A DNA stretch of 64,000 bases from an uncultured Corynebacterium sp. (GCF_946222835.1 NZ_CAMIHD010000013.1:1-64000), one strand, 5' to 3'. Numbered from the stretch's first letter, positions 45,378 to 55,561 are shown. Program-made: numbers and translations. Notes: generated from the sequence alone by a model not told the origin.

Positions 45378-45994
45378 TTAGTCGAACTGTCCCTGGATAA
45401 TGGCAGCCGCATCCAGCGCGGTCACGTGGTAGGAGATGGGATTCTGGTTAGCACCGGCCATGAGCGCGCCGGCGCAAGAGTGACCTGCACCCATCATGTG
45501 GCCCAGCTCGTGGGCGATGGTGCCCTGAACTGCCTCTGGGTACTGGGCATTAGGAATCTTGATGAAGACCATCTTGTGATCTGGGTAGGCAGAGCCCTGC
45601 ACGTAGCCGTTTGGGTCGGGCTTGAAGATGATGGCGATGGTGTCATCGTCTGCCTCGGAAGGCTTAACTTCCTTTAGCGAAGCCTTGCCGTCTAGTGCCT
45701 CGTTTCACTCCGCGACCGCGGCGTCGAGCTGCTTGCGGTAAGGGAAGTATCTGCCACCTTGTACTCCAGCACGCCATCTTTGAAGTACGGCTTTACGGAA
45801 TCCTCGTCATGGAGGATGGAAAGATCCGGAACAGGCTTGCCATCGTTAGCCAGCTTGGTGATGGTCTTGCAGGTGCCCGGATCAATAAGGGAGCGAACTG
45901 GGTCGCTCTTGGCGCTGGCTGCCGGTGTGGTGACAGCGCCGAGGATTGCGGCGGTAGCCACAACGGTGGCAGATAGCTTTTTGAAGGAAGGCAT
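45378..45994 (-). pseudogene. broken secreted zinc metalloprotease gene
   Basis: The 5' part encodes a Sec signal peptide (MPSFKKLSATVVATAAILGA to PAASA) and a mature start KSDPVRSLIDPGTCK. The 3' part encodes a metzincin zinc site HELGHMMGAGHS in another frame. Joining the frames near 45740 gives YRKQLDAAVAE, a TGA (45705-45707, probably once TGG), then NEALDGKASLKEVKPSEADDD leading to the zinc motif. Thus one frameshift plus one nonsense codon disrupt the gene. The ancestor would have been a small secreted matrixin- or snapalysin-like protease of about 200 residues. The zinc site remains perfect, so the damage looks recent. Confidence 0.87.
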
Positions 45995-46170
45995 GGGCAG
46001 TTAGTTACCTTTCAATTGATTTTAAGGTTCGCTGAGTGCGATATTCCCAGCAATATCCGTGGTAAACGGGACTACATGGGCGTCTAACGCGCGCGAGCAT
46101 ATATCAGTTTCTTATTGTCTGCAAAGGGAAAAATTAGAAACTGAAGAACTTACTGCCTTTTGACTGCCTT

Positions 46171-47292
46171 CTAGTTCAATCGCTCCCCAGTGGTGGTGCT
46201 AAACAAATGCACGCGGTCCGGGTCGGGGGAAACGTAGAAAGTATCGCCCACCGCATAGCGGCCGCGGGCATCGACCAAAATGCCGGTCTGGCCACCCATC
46301 CGGGTCGAGGACTTGAGCACGCCGTCGGCGGAGCTGTTGCCGGCGGCGTCGTCAAGCTCGCCATAGACATAGGTCTGGTTGCCCAGCTCCTCGACGTGCG
46401 CGACGGTGAACTTTGCCCCGCCATTGCCGGTATCGCTTAGCTGCCAGTCTTCCGGGCGGATGCCCACGGTAACGGTCTCAACGCCCTCAAAGTTGTAGTT
46501 AGCCAGATTGATGTGGGTAGAGCCGATGGTGAGCTCAGAGGAGTTATGGGTGAGGTCGTAGATATTCATCGCCGGGGAGCCAATGAATCCGGCGACGAAG
46601 ACGTTCTGCGGGCGGTCATAAATGGTGCGGGTGGTATCCACCTGCTGTAGGACGCCGGCGTTGAGAACGGCGACGCGGTCACCCATGGTCATTGCCTCAG
46701 TTTGGTCGTGGGTGACATATACGGTGGTGGTACCAAGGCGGCGCTGCAGGTTGGAGATCTGCGCGCGGGTGGAAACGCGCAGCTTGGCATCCAGGTTGGA
46801 CAGCGGCTCATCCATACAGAATACGGCCGGTTCGCGGACGATGGCGCGGCCCATGGCCACGCGCTGGCGCTGGCCACCGGAAAGATTAGCCGGCTTGCGG
46901 TCCAACAGGTCTTCCATCTGCAGGATCTTCGCGGCCTCGTGCACGCGGGATTTAATCTCGTTCTTCGGGATCTTGCGGTTTTCCAGCGCGAAGGACATAT
47001 TCTGCGCCACGGACATATTGGGGTAGAGGGCATAGTTCTGAAAGACCATGGCCACGTCGCGGTCCGATGGGCTGACCCCGGTGACGTCCTTACCACCGAT
47101 GCGGATGGAGCCGCGGTCGGTGGGCTCAAGACCTGCCAGCATGCGCAGGCTGGTGGACTTGCCGCAGCCGGAGGGGCCGACAAGGACCAAGAATTCGCCA
47201 TCAGCAATATCGAGGTTGAGGCGGTCAACGGCGGGGCGTTTAGCATCCTTGGAGTAGATGCGGCTTGCGCCATCGAAGGTGACAGTAGCCAT
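46171..47292 (-). CDS. ugpC: glycerol-3-phosphate ABC transporter ATPase UgpC
   Basis: A 373-residue CUT1 ATPase: Walker A GPSGCGKSTS, signature LSGGQRQRVAMGRA, Walker B FCMDEPLSNLD, switch YVTHDQ, and a MalK-type C-terminal domain (VGIRPEDW). Similar in type to MusK but clearly a paralogue. It is last in the order ugpA-ugpE-ugpB-ugpC, the order known in C. glutamicum. It hydrolyses ATP to drive UgpAE. Confidence 0.87.
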   Translation of the reverse strand: MATVTFDGASRIYSKDAKRPAVDRLNLDIADGEFLVLVGPSGCGKSTSLRMLAGLEPTDRGSIRIGGKDVTGVSPSDRDVAMVFQNYALYPNMSVAQNMSFALENRKIPKNEIKSRVHEAAKILQMEDLLDRKPANLSGGQRQRVAMGRAIVREPAVFCMDEPLSNLDAKLRVSTRAQISNLQRRLGTTTVYVTHDQTEAMTMGDRVAVLNAGVLQQVDTTRTIYDRPQNVFVAGFIGSPAMNIYDLTHNSSELTIGSTHINLANYNFEGVETVTVGIRPEDWQLSDTGNGGAKFTVAHVEELGNQTYVYGELDDAAGNSSADGVLKSSTRMGGQTGILVDARGRYAVGDTFYVSPDPDRVHLFSTTTGERLN

Positions 47293-47338
47293 GGTTACCT
47301 TTCAGAATCTAGTGTGGGAGGAGGGCGGCTGTGAATGC

Positions 47339-48661
47339 CTACTTATTGATGACAGGCTTGACCTGGTTGTCGTAAATCGACTGCAGGGTCTTTTCAAGGT
47401 CGGTTAGTACCTTGGTGACATCATCGCGGTTGGTGACAATTTTTTCGAAAGCACCGCCAATTTCCTGGTCCGCGCCGGGCAGGAAGACGCGGGCGTTGTC
47501 TTGCGGGCGAGTCTCCGGAAGTTGCTTGATGGCGGTCTCGAAGTTCGGATTGTCTTCCATGAACTTCTTCTGGTCCTCGTTTTCCACGGCGGAGGAACGT
47601 ACCGGCATGTAGCCCACATTTTGGGACCAGTAGCAGGTGTTTTCTTCATTGGTGATGAAGTCAATGAGCTTGATGGCCGCCAGCTGACGGTTCTTGCTGA
47701 TACCCGATGGGATAGCCAGTCCGGCGCCACCTGTTGGGCAGGCACCGTCGCCCTTAGGGTTGGGCAGGAAGGCGGTGCCGAGCTCGAACTTGGCGGTATC
47801 GGTAAGACCTGCCAGGTCACCGGTGGACAGAACAGTGGCGGCAGCGCGACCGGTGCCGAACTCCATGGCCATATCGTTGCCCACGTAGGAGTAGCCCTTC
47901 TTTTCATCGGTGATGTTCTTGAGCCACTCGACGGCCTTGATCGTCTTGTCATCGGTGAACTTCAGGTCCCACTCATCGGAATAAGCGCCGCCCTTGGACC
48001 ATAGTGGGCCTTGGAAGATCCACCCCAGGTAGTCCACGGCATCACCCCAACCAAAAGGCTTCATCTTGGAATCCGCCTCGGCCAGCTTCTTGGACCACTC
48101 ATCCATCTCATCCCAGGACTTGGGGCCACGGTCCGGCAGTCCAGCCTTCTTCCACGCGTCCTTGTTGTAGTAGAACAGCGGCGTGGAGCGGGCGAAGGGG
48201 AGAGCGAAGTGGCCGCCATCGTAGTTGTAGTCCTCGTAGAGCGGCTGCACATAGGTAGACAGGTCGATGCCTGCTTCCTTCGCAAGGTCATCCACGTTGG
48301 CGATCTGGCCATTGATGGCAAAGTTGTACCACCAGACGTCGGAAAGCACCACGATGTCCGGTAGATCTTGGCCGGTGAGCGCGGCGTTGAACTTCTGTGC
48401 CGCCTCTTCGTAGTTCTTGCCGGCATCAACGAGATTGACCTTGATGTCCGGGTTCTCCTTTTCAAAGCGGGAGATGATTTCTTTTTCAATGTCCTTAGAG
48501 GTGCCCGGATGGTTGGACCACCAGGTCAGCTCAGTGACTTCACCGTCGCCGCCCTTGTCGTTGCCACCCTGTGAATTGGTGGATGAGGTGCCGGCACAAG
48601 CAGCGAGTGCGGTGGCAGAAGCGGCCGTGGAAGCTAAGGCGAGGAATTTGCGACGTAGCAT
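47339..48661 (-). CDS. ugpB: glycerol-3-phosphate-binding lipoprotein UgpB
   Basis: A 440-residue family 1 binding protein. The signal carries RR (MLRRKFLALA) and lipobox LAAC with Cys22, followed by a Ser/Gly/Asp-rich linker. Ligand-domain marks ELTWWSNHPG, LPDIVVLSDVWWY, FALPFARSTPLFYYNKDAWKKAGL and GGAGLAIPSGISKN fit UgpB. It should bind sn-glycerol 3-phosphate or glycerophosphodiesters, products that PhoD and phospholipases might release. A sugar substrate cannot be excluded from sequence alone. Confidence 0.85.
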   Translation of the reverse strand: MLRRKFLALASTAASATALAACAGTSSTNSQGGNDKGGDGEVTELTWWSNHPGTSKDIEKEIISRFEKENPDIKVNLVDAGKNYEEAAQKFNAALTGQDLPDIVVLSDVWWYNFAINGQIANVDDLAKEAGIDLSTYVQPLYEDYNYDGGHFALPFARSTPLFYYNKDAWKKAGLPDRGPKSWDEMDEWSKKLAEADSKMKPFGWGDAVDYLGWIFQGPLWSKGGAYSDEWDLKFTDDKTIKAVEWLKNITDEKKGYSYVGNDMAMEFGTGRAAATVLSTGDLAGLTDTAKFELGTAFLPNPKGDGACPTGGAGLAIPSGISKNRQLAAIKLIDFITNEENTCYWSQNVGYMPVRSSAVENEDQKKFMEDNPNFETAIKQLPETRPQDNARVFLPGADQEIGGAFEKIVTNRDDVTKVLTDLEKTLQSIYDNQVKPVINK

Positions 48662-48741
48662 GTAGTTCTCCTTGGGTCTCCTGTAGATAAACAGGATTAA
48701 AGTAAGTGGAAACGGCGAGCGTGGGTGGGGTAGAAGTCCTT

Positions 48742-49608
48742 CTATCCCTTGACGGCGCCAGTGGTCAGGCCTTGAATCATGTACTTTTGCAAGGCTAGGA
48801 AGATGATCACCATCGGGATGATGGTGAGGATGGTGGCGGCCATAACCGGACCCCAGTTGGTTACGCCATCGTTGTTTTGCAGCATGGTCAGACCCACCTG
48901 CAGTGGGGCAACGTCCTCAGTATCGGCCATGAGGAATGGCCACAGGTAGGTATTCCATTCATTGACCATGGTGATGACGGAAAACGCGGTCAGCGTTGGC
49001 CAAGAGACTGGCAGTAGCACCTTGGTAAGCAGGCGGATGGGGCCGGCGCCGTCCATACGGGCGGCTTCCACCAGCTCATAGGGCAGGGATAAAAAGTGGT
49101 TGCGCATGAGGAAGGTGCCAAAAGCCACGCCGGCCAGCGGCACGATGATGCCCACGAAGGTATTGCGCCAGCCCAAGGAATTGACTAGGGCGTAGTTAGA
49201 AATGACGGTGATCTCGCTGGGCACCATGAGTGAGGAAATGACCAACAAGAACACCAGATGGCGGCCTGGGAAGCGCAGGATGGCCAGCGCATAGGCAGAG
49301 ATGACACCAAGCACAATCTTGATGATGGACAGCACTGCGGTAATTACTACCGAGTTGCGCAGGTAGGTCCAGAAAGGCACGCGGGTGGTGGCATCGGAGT
49401 AGTTCTCGGTCTCCCATACTGGTGGAATCCAATTGACCGGATCTGTATAAATATCGCCCTTGGCCTTGAAAGAGGTCATGAGGATCCAAAAAAGCGGGAG
49501 ACCAATAAGGAGCAGTACCGCGAGGATGCCCAAATAGCCGCCGACGAGCTTGGCGCGACGGGTGGTGGGGGATTCATCCGTGACCATGTGAAGGGTTGAA
49601 GTAGCCAT
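48742..49608 (-). CDS. ugpE: glycerol-3-phosphate ABC permease UgpE
   Basis: A 288-residue MalG-type permease with six hydrophobic segments. The EAA loop reads LVEAARMDGAGPIRLLTKVLLP. The N-terminus carries a short cytoplasmic tail ending in TRRAKLVGG. It pairs with UgpA, whose gene ends six bases upstream. An 80-base gap separates it from ugpB. Confidence 0.87.
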   Translation of the reverse strand: MATSTLHMVTDESPTTRRAKLVGGYLGILAVLLLIGLPLFWILMTSFKAKGDIYTDPVNWIPPVWETENYSDATTRVPFWTYLRNSVVITAVLSIIKIVLGVISAYALAILRFPGRHLVFLLVISSLMVPSEITVISNYALVNSLGWRNTFVGIIVPLAGVAFGTFLMRNHFLSLPYELVEAARMDGAGPIRLLTKVLLPVSWPTLTAFSVITMVNEWNTYLWPFLMADTEDVAPLQVGLTMLQNNDGVTNWGPVMAATILTIIPMVIIFLALQKYMIQGLTTGAVKG

Positions 49609-49614
49609 AGTGGG

Positions 49615-50595
49615 TTAACCTCGCTTATCCATGATGCGTACCTGGATCAGGGTGATGATGAGCAGGATCAGGAACAAGATGGTGGCGGCAGTCGCACCGT
49701 AGCCGGCGCGGAAGTTGACGAAGGTCTCGTTATAAATCTGGAAGACCAGCGTCTGCGTGCCATTGCCCTGTGGGCCGCCACGGGTCATGACGTTAATGAT
49801 GTCGAAGACCTGCACGGAGTTAAGAAGCACCGTGATGGAAAGGAAGAAGGTCGTATTGCGCAGCTGCGGCATGGTCACACGCCAGAATTTGCGCCAGCGT
49901 CCGGTGCCGTCGATAGCGGCGGCTTCATCCAGTTCCTTGTCTAGGCCTTGGAGCGCGGCTAGATAAATGACAAAGGTATATCCAAGGTTTTTCCATACGA
50001 AGGTGAACGTCACCATGAACATCGCCCAGCCTGGCACGGCATAGAAGTTGGGGGAATCAATACCGAACCATCCCAGGATTTCCTGAATGAGGCCAAAGTT
50101 TGGATCGAATACGAACTGGAAGGCAATACCAATGGCCGCGCCGGAAATGGCGTAGGGCGCGAAGACTACAGAACGCGCAAAATTACGACCCTTGATGTTC
50201 TGGTTGAGTAGCAGCGCCAGCGCTAAGCCGATGACCATGGAGCCAATGACTGCAAAGAAGGTAAAAACCAGAGTATTTAAAACAATGGTCTTCGTATCAT
50301 CGCGGCTAAACCACTCCACATAATTATCAAAGCCCACAAACGTGGAGGTAGGGCTGGAAATATTCCAATTGAAAAAGGACAGCCGGATATTATCTAGCAG
50401 CGGCCGGTAAGTAAACACAGCCAGCAGGATCAGGTTCGGTGCCAAAAGCGCCGCGGCTAGCAGCCATTCCTTGTGGCGATTGCGCGCTGCTTTGCGTACC
50501 AGCGCCGCAGAATCACTGGGGTTTTCCGTGTGGGCGGGGCGGGCGATGGTAGTGCTTGAGTTGCCGCCCCTGCGAGAGTCTTCCTGAAAGGTCAC
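49615..50595 (-). CDS. ugpA: glycerol-3-phosphate ABC permease UgpA
   Basis: A 326-residue MalF-type permease: a Ser/Thr-rich charged N-terminus (1-38), then six or so hydrophobic segments and EAA loop LDEAAAIDGTGRWRKFWRVTMPQL. It is the first gene of the ugp operon. The 260 bases upstream, shared with the divergent amidohydrolase gene, hold its promoter. I did not find a convincing PhoR box there. Confidence 0.87.
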   Translation of the reverse strand: MTFQEDSRRGGNSSTTIARPAHTENPSDSAALVRKAARNRHKEWLLAAALLAPNLILLAVFTYRPLLDNIRLSFFNWNISSPTSTFVGFDNYVEWFSRDDTKTIVLNTLVFTFFAVIGSMVIGLALALLLNQNIKGRNFARSVVFAPYAISGAAIGIAFQFVFDPNFGLIQEILGWFGIDSPNFYAVPGWAMFMVTFTFVWKNLGYTFVIYLAALQGLDKELDEAAAIDGTGRWRKFWRVTMPQLRNTTFFLSITVLLNSVQVFDIINVMTRGGPQGNGTQTLVFQIYNETFVNFRAGYGATAATILFLILLIITLIQVRIMDKRG

Positions 50596-50854
50596 TCGGT
50601 CAATTTAGGGCGGATGGGTGAAGCTCAGATACATGGAAAACAAATAATTAGTGAATTATAAATGTCCGATGGGTTAAAGGTGGATGTGTCATCGAACGTT
50701 TTGAAAACTCCAGCTCAGCACGCCATGATGCCTGTCTCTTTGCTATAAAACTATGGCTGGCATTACAAAAATGCCTTGCTTGCCGACGCCCACCTTCCTC
50801 CCATCCCTCTACACTGGCCGCTATATTTCACCGCGATCCCACAAGGAGGAAGCA

Positions 50855-52083
50855 ATGTCTGTCCGTACTGTCTGCAGCAACTATGACTCCGTCAAAGATT
50901 GGCAGGAGCCACTTTATAAAGACCTGCATCAGCACCCGGAGCTATCGATGCAGGAGGAGCGTACGCTTAGCATCATCAAGGGCAAGCTTGCTGACCTCGG
51001 GTTTGACCAAGTGGATGTAGGCGGTGGCGTGGTTGGCGTCTTGGAAAATGGTGCCGGGCCTACTGTCATGCTGCGCGCGGATTTTGATGGCCTACCGGTC
51101 AAGGAAGATACTGGCTTGGATTACGCCTCCACCGATACCGCAGTAGATTCGGAGGGAAATGAAGCGGCCGTCATGCACGCCTGCGGTCACGATTCACACG
51201 TGGCCAGCCTGCTGGGCATGGGTGCGCTCTTGGCGCCGGCCACCGACCAGTGGTCCGGCACCTTGCAACTTATTTTCCAACCGGGCGAGGAAATCGCCGC
51301 CGGCGCCCAGTCTATGGTGGATGACGGCCTGGTAGATAAGGTAGCCACTCCCGATGTTGTCCTAGGTCAACATGTTTTTGCTAGCCAATTTCCTGCTGGC
51401 ACCGTTGCTCTTGCGGCAGGCCCCTTCATGTCCACTGCAGTGAGCTTGGACGTCAAGGTCTTTGGGCAAGGCTCGCACGGTTCGATGCCGCATTTGAGCG
51501 TTGACCCAGTGGTACTGGCAAGCTCCATTGTGATGCGCCTCAGACAGTCATTTCCCGCGAGCTCAACCCCTCTGATTTCGGCGTACTTACTGTAGGTGCC
51601 ATTAATGCAGGCTCGAAGGCCAATATCATTCCTTTCGAGGCAACCTTAAAAATTAACGTGCGCGCCTATAGCGAGCAGATCCGCCATAAAATCACTGCAG
51701 CCATCGAGCGTATCGTCACCGCTGAGTGCCAGGCCGCCGGCAGTCCGCAGCCCGCGGAATTTAACTATCACGATGCCTACCCGCTTACTAGCAATGATGA
51801 GGAAACTACGGCGTCGCTCCAGAAATCCTTTACATTCTATTTCGGCGCCGACCGCGTTCTCACTGCAGATCCACTCACGGCCAGTGAGGATTTCTCCACT
51901 ATTGCTCGCGCCTTCGGGGTTCCTTATTGCTTCTGGGTATTTTCCGGCCGCGAAGAAGGAAAGGATGTTCCTAACCACAGCCCGCACTTCGCCCCGCTGA
52001 TCCAACCCACGCTGCGCACCGGCACTGAGGCCCTCACCGTTGCCGCGTTGACGTTCCTTGGTAAAGCTGGCAGCAATTCCTAG
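50855..52083 (+). pseudogene. frameshifted M20-family amidohydrolase gene
   Basis: The first frame (50855 to about 51540) encodes the metal-binding core of an M20/IAA-amino-acid-hydrolase-type enzyme: HQHPELSMQEERT, MLRADFDGLPVKEDTG, MHACGHDSHVASLLG, FQPGEEIAAGA, LGQHVFA. At 51538-51543 (CCT-CAG) one base seems lost: the sense continues in another frame as QTVISRELNPSDFGVLTVGAIN, NIIPFEATLKINVRAY, TASEDFSTIARAFG to the stop at 52083. In the first frame translation ends at 51595. An AAGGAGGA ribosome site at the start is intact. Either a recent inactivation or a sequencing error; only 280 of about 410 residues would be made in one piece. Confidence 0.87.
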
Positions 52084-52186
52084 TTCTCTGTAGAGCTATG
52101 ACGGCGTTGTGCTCAACAGGTGGTCCGGCGGGATTTCCCTGGTTACGGTTCCCCTTCTTGGAGCCTGCTTTTGATGGATAAAACAG

Positions 52187-52267
52187 CTCCAGCGCCCGAG
52201 CCTCGCTCGGGGCCCTGGGCGCTGGAACTGGTTCTCTCTATCTCTCTTGCGTTCTCTCAAACGCGCA
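52187..52267 (+). repeat. tandem-hairpin element, copy A
   Basis: A hairpin with arms CCAGCGCCC (52189-52197) and GGGCGCTGG (52217-52225) is followed by GTTCTCTCTATCTCTCT (52231-52247) and a small GCGTT/AACGC hairpin (52249-52253/52260-52264) around TCTCTCA. It is the shortest of three copies, 104 bases after the broken amidohydrolase gene. The rest of the 52084-52517 gap shows no gene. Confidence 0.75.
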
Positions 52268-52517
52268 AAATTAATATAACTCTCTAAACTGCCATGAGCC
52301 TGCAATCTTCCTGTGAGTACCGTGGTAATAGAGTGGATATGAGTAGATGACAGCTGATATCCGTACACGGGTGCGGAGGGCGAAGGCATTTAGGGCAGCG
52401 GACAGTGTTCGCAAATAGTCTTTGTTGCGTAATATTCTCGGTGAGTGACAGGCACGGCCTGGGGACGGGGTGAGAAGTCTTAAATTGGGCCCCAAGAGCC
52501 GCGGTAGAGGAGGAGAT

Positions 52518-53828
52518 GTGGCACAAGAATTTGATCCAGCTATGCACCGGCAAATGGGCGTGGAGGCGGACGTTGTATTGCGGGTAGGAATGCTCCTAAT
52601 GGGTGCCGGCACTTCTGGTTACCGTGTCTTAAGGGGGATGAAACGCAGCGCGCGAGCTTTGGGGTTTGACCACCTCGATGCCACAGTAGGTTTGACGCAG
52701 ATTACTTGTACGTTTCACCGCGGGGAATATTTTAGGACAGTAATTGCCCGGCAACATTCTCCCGCGGTTGATGCTTCTCGGATAGAGGCCTTAGAGGATC
52801 TGACCCACAATCGTCTCTATGCAGGGATTACTGCCCAAGAGCTGGCGGCGATGCTGGATGTTATTGAGTTTGGTGTCAAAAAGCGCTGGAGCGGTTTAGT
52901 TCTTTCTTTTGCTGCCGCGATCGCATGCGCGGCGTTTGCGTATTTTAACTTTTTCCCGCTAGAAGCGGTGGGATTGGTTGCTTTAGCGGCGTTTGCAGGC
53001 CAGTTTGTGCGTTACACGGTTCTCCACCGGCACGTTCACCAAATCGGGGGAGTAATTGCTGGCGGTGCAACGGCAAGTATCGTGTTCTTCCTTTTAACGG
53101 AAATTTTTGGTGCGATAGGCTCGATGGAGCCGAGTGAATTGTCCTCGGGCGTTGTGGCAGCGGTTTTATTCTTGATTCCCGGATTTCCTCTTTTCTCTGC
53201 CTTGATTGACATAGCGCGCTTTGATCTTGATGCCGGTATTGTCAGGTTAGGGTATGCCTTCACTGTTATATTTACAGCGACTTTCACAGTCTCGATGGTT
53301 AGCTGGCTGACACAACTTACCCCTGACCCGCCCGCCCCAGCGCAGGATATGCAGTGGTTCTTGTTGGCGACGGTGGCAAGTTTTCTGGGAATTGCTGGGT
53401 TTGCTTTTCTTTTTAACTCTTCCCGCCGCATGGTCTTGGTTGCGGCGTGTGTTGGAACCGTGGCAAATGAGCTGCGTTTGGTTCTAGTACACGCGGGAAC
53501 AACGATTTTCTTTGCGGCTTTCGTGGGTGGATTACTCATCGGTTTGCTGGGTGCGGTTGCTTCTAAAAAGGCGCGGCTTCCCCGTATTACAACGACCGTT
53601 CCAGCTGCAGTGATTATGATTCCGGGGGTGACAATGTTCCGAGCAGTGTTTTATTTGAACGACGGGCAAATGGATCAAGCTTTGGCAAACGTTGCGACCG
53701 GAATGATGGTGGTTGGATCCATTGGTGCCGGGTTGGTCTTTTCTCGCCTGCTAACTGATAAGGATTGGGCATTAGGCCGACTTATTGATTTTGATAAAAA
53801 GCTCCCGCAGAAGCCTTCTACAACGTGA
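52518..53828 (+). CDS. thrE: ThrE-family threonine/serine exporter
   Basis: A 436-residue ThrE-family protein: N-terminal hydrophilic DUF1212 region (1-125; LLMGAGTSGYRVLRGMKRSARALGFDHLDA, LTQITCTFHRG), then about ten hydrophobic segments (FAGQFVRYTVLHRHVHQIGGVIAGG; IPGVTMFRAVFYLNDGQMDQAL). It likely exports threonine or serine by proton antiport. GTG 52518 is set by an AGAGGAGGAG ribosome site; an earlier in-frame GTG at 52470 has none. It differs clearly in detail from C. glutamicum ThrE, so the substrate is uncertain. A hairpin element follows 22 bases after the stop. Confidence 0.82.
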   Translation: MAQEFDPAMHRQMGVEADVVLRVGMLLMGAGTSGYRVLRGMKRSARALGFDHLDATVGLTQITCTFHRGEYFRTVIARQHSPAVDASRIEALEDLTHNRLYAGITAQELAAMLDVIEFGVKKRWSGLVLSFAAAIACAAFAYFNFFPLEAVGLVALAAFAGQFVRYTVLHRHVHQIGGVIAGGATASIVFFLLTEIFGAIGSMEPSELSSGVVAAVLFLIPGFPLFSALIDIARFDLDAGIVRLGYAFTVIFTATFTVSMVSWLTQLTPDPPAPAQDMQWFLLATVASFLGIAGFAFLFNSSRRMVLVAACVGTVANELRLVLVHAGTTIFFAAFVGGLLIGLLGAVASKKARLPRITTTVPAAVIMIPGVTMFRAVFYLNDGQMDQALANVATGMMVVGSIGAGLVFSRLLTDKDWALGRLIDFDKKLPQKPSTT

Positions 53829-53849
53829 TTTTAGGGTTGAACTGGGAAA

Positions 53850-54003
53850 ACGCCTGTGGTCCCCAACTCCTTTCGGAACTGGGGACCACAGGCGTCTCTC
53901 TCACTGTTTCCATATATCGGCACGTGCCGCCCTGTGGAAACTGCAGGGGGTTCTCTCTATCTCTCTCGAATGCGCTCTCTCGAACGCACGATCTCAGTAT
54001 GGG
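53850..54003 (+). repeat. tandem-hairpin element, copy B
   Basis: Parts in order: a 16-bp perfect stem (ACGCCTGTGGTCCCCA, 53850-53865, with its complement at 53880-53895) then TCTCTCTC; a second hairpin GTTTCCA (53906-53912)/TGGAAAC (53935-53941) enclosing CGGCACGTGCCG; GTTCTCTCTATCTCTCT (53950-53966); a small TGCG/CGCA hairpin (53971-53974/53985-53988); and AGTATGGG. The first stem with its U/C-rich tail should terminate thrE transcription. The 240 bases from here to the next gene hold its promoter and a short GC-rich duplication (CAGCGGGC, twice near 54170-54195). Confidence 0.85.
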
Positions 54004-54241
54004 GCACAGTGCTGTAGTGCCAATGAGCCCTGACTGTTGGGTTGCTGTTAATGGCTGGGAATAGATGCGTAGGGCACTGGCAAGCGTAGCAATTCTTGGG
54101 GAGTGCAACAGCGACGCATAAAAGTGACGTAGGCCATAGGTAGATTCTGTAGGGTTGAGGGCATACGCGCAGCGGGCTTGCGCCCAGCGGGCCTGCGCCG
54201 TTTTCAACTGCTTGTATAGCTACAGAATTGAGGTGAGGAGC

Positions 54242-55561
54242 ATGTCTCCTCTCACTGTCCAACCCCCAGCCACTGATGCCGTGCAGGCACAGGTGGAAGA
54301 TACAGAGGAAACAAAACGCCAGCATCGTTCGGCCATAAAGGCAGCGTCTATCGGCACGTTCATTGAGTGGTTTGATTATGCGGCCTATATCTATATGTCC
54401 GCGATCATCTCGAGGGTCTTTTTCCCGGAGATGGAAGGTCGCCGTGCTCTGATTATGACGTTTGCGCTCTTTGCGTTGTCGTTCCTAGTGCGGCCTTTGG
54501 GCGGCATCGTTTGGGGCCACTTTGGTGATAAGCATGGGCGGATCCAGACGTTGACGGTCTCAATTGTGATGATGTCTGTGGCCACCGCCTGCATTGGTTT
54601 CTTGCCCGGGTACGCCACCATCGGCTTTGCCGCTTCCATCTTGCTGTTGTTATGCCGCATGGTGCAGGGCTTTTCGGCAGCCGGCGAATATGCGGGTGCG
54701 GCCACGCATTTAGCCGAGATTGCCCCAGCCGGCAAGCGCGGCATTTATTCCGCGGTTGTGCCGTCCGCTACGGCTTCCGGCCTGTTGTTGGGCTCGCTCA
54801 TTGCGGCGTTGCTGACAGGCGTGCTCGACGATGCCGCCTTGGATTCCTGGGGCTGGCGCGTGCCTTTCTTGATTGCGCTACCGCTGGGCATGTACGGTCT
54901 TTGGATTCGCCGCAATACGGAAGAGTCTTCCCGGTTTGAAGACCAAGATGAGCTGGAAGAATCCCCGCTGCGCGAGGTGCTCAAATACCCCAAGGCCCTG
55001 GCCATTGCTTTTGCTGGTGCGGTGCTCAACGCCATCGGCTTCTACGTCATCTTGACCTACCTGCCCACCTACCTTTCAGAAGAATTGGGAATGGCCGCAA
55101 CCCCGGCGTTTATTGCGTCCTCTGTTGCTTCCGCCTTCTATGTGGGCTTTGCCTTGCTTACCGGCATGCTTTCGGACCGCTTAGGTCGCCGCACGACCAT
55201 GCTGTGCGCGGCCGCTTTCATGGGTGTGACTATTATTCCGGCCTTTATGCTTCTCGACGGCGCCGGACTCCTTCTCGTCATCCTCATTCAGGTCTGCTTG
55301 GGCGGCGTGCTGGCGCTTAACGACGGCGTCTTGCCGTCCTTCCTCTCCGAACAGTTTCCCACGCACGTGCGCCTCTCTGGCTTCGCGTTGACCTTCAATA
55401 CGGCCAATGCTGTCTTTGGTGGTACCGCCCCGATGATTGCTACCTGGCTTATTGACGTCACTGGTCTACAGCTTGCTCCCGCCTTCTATCTAGTCGCAGC
55501 CGCTCTCGTTACCGGTATTGCGGTTCTCTTCGCGTCGAAGAAGAATAAGCTTCAAGAATAG
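54242..55561 (+). CDS. MHS-family (ProP-like) transporter
   Basis: A 439-residue major facilitator of the metabolite:H+ symporter type with 12 hydrophobic segments. Family signs are AIKAASIGTFIEWFDYAAYIY, LVRPLGGIVWGHFGDKHGR with motif A, LLLLCRMVQGFSAAGEYAGAATHLAE, and WGWRVPFLIALPLGMYGLWIRR. Such carriers take up osmolytes or carboxylates; the substrate here is unknown. ATG 54242 follows GAGGTGAGGAGC. It is flanked by hairpin elements B and C. Confidence 0.88.
   Translation: MSPLTVQPPATDAVQAQVEDTEETKRQHRSAIKAASIGTFIEWFDYAAYIYMSAIISRVFFPEMEGRRALIMTFALFALSFLVRPLGGIVWGHFGDKHGRIQTLTVSIVMMSVATACIGFLPGYATIGFAASILLLLCRMVQGFSAAGEYAGAATHLAEIAPAGKRGIYSAVVPSATASGLLLGSLIAALLTGVLDDAALDSWGWRVPFLIALPLGMYGLWIRRNTEESSRFEDQDELEESPLREVLKYPKALAIAFAGAVLNAIGFYVILTYLPTYLSEELGMAATPAFIASSVASAFYVGFALLTGMLSDRLGRRTTMLCAAAFMGVTIIPAFMLLDGAGLLLVILIQVCLGGVLALNDGVLPSFLSEQFPTHVRLSGFALTFNTANAVFGGTAPMIATWLIDVTGLQLAPAFYLVAAALVTGIAVLFASKKNKLQE

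Noticed and set aside
50596..50854. possible PhoR box upstream of ugpA
   Set aside because: No convincing pair of direct repeats was found by eye.
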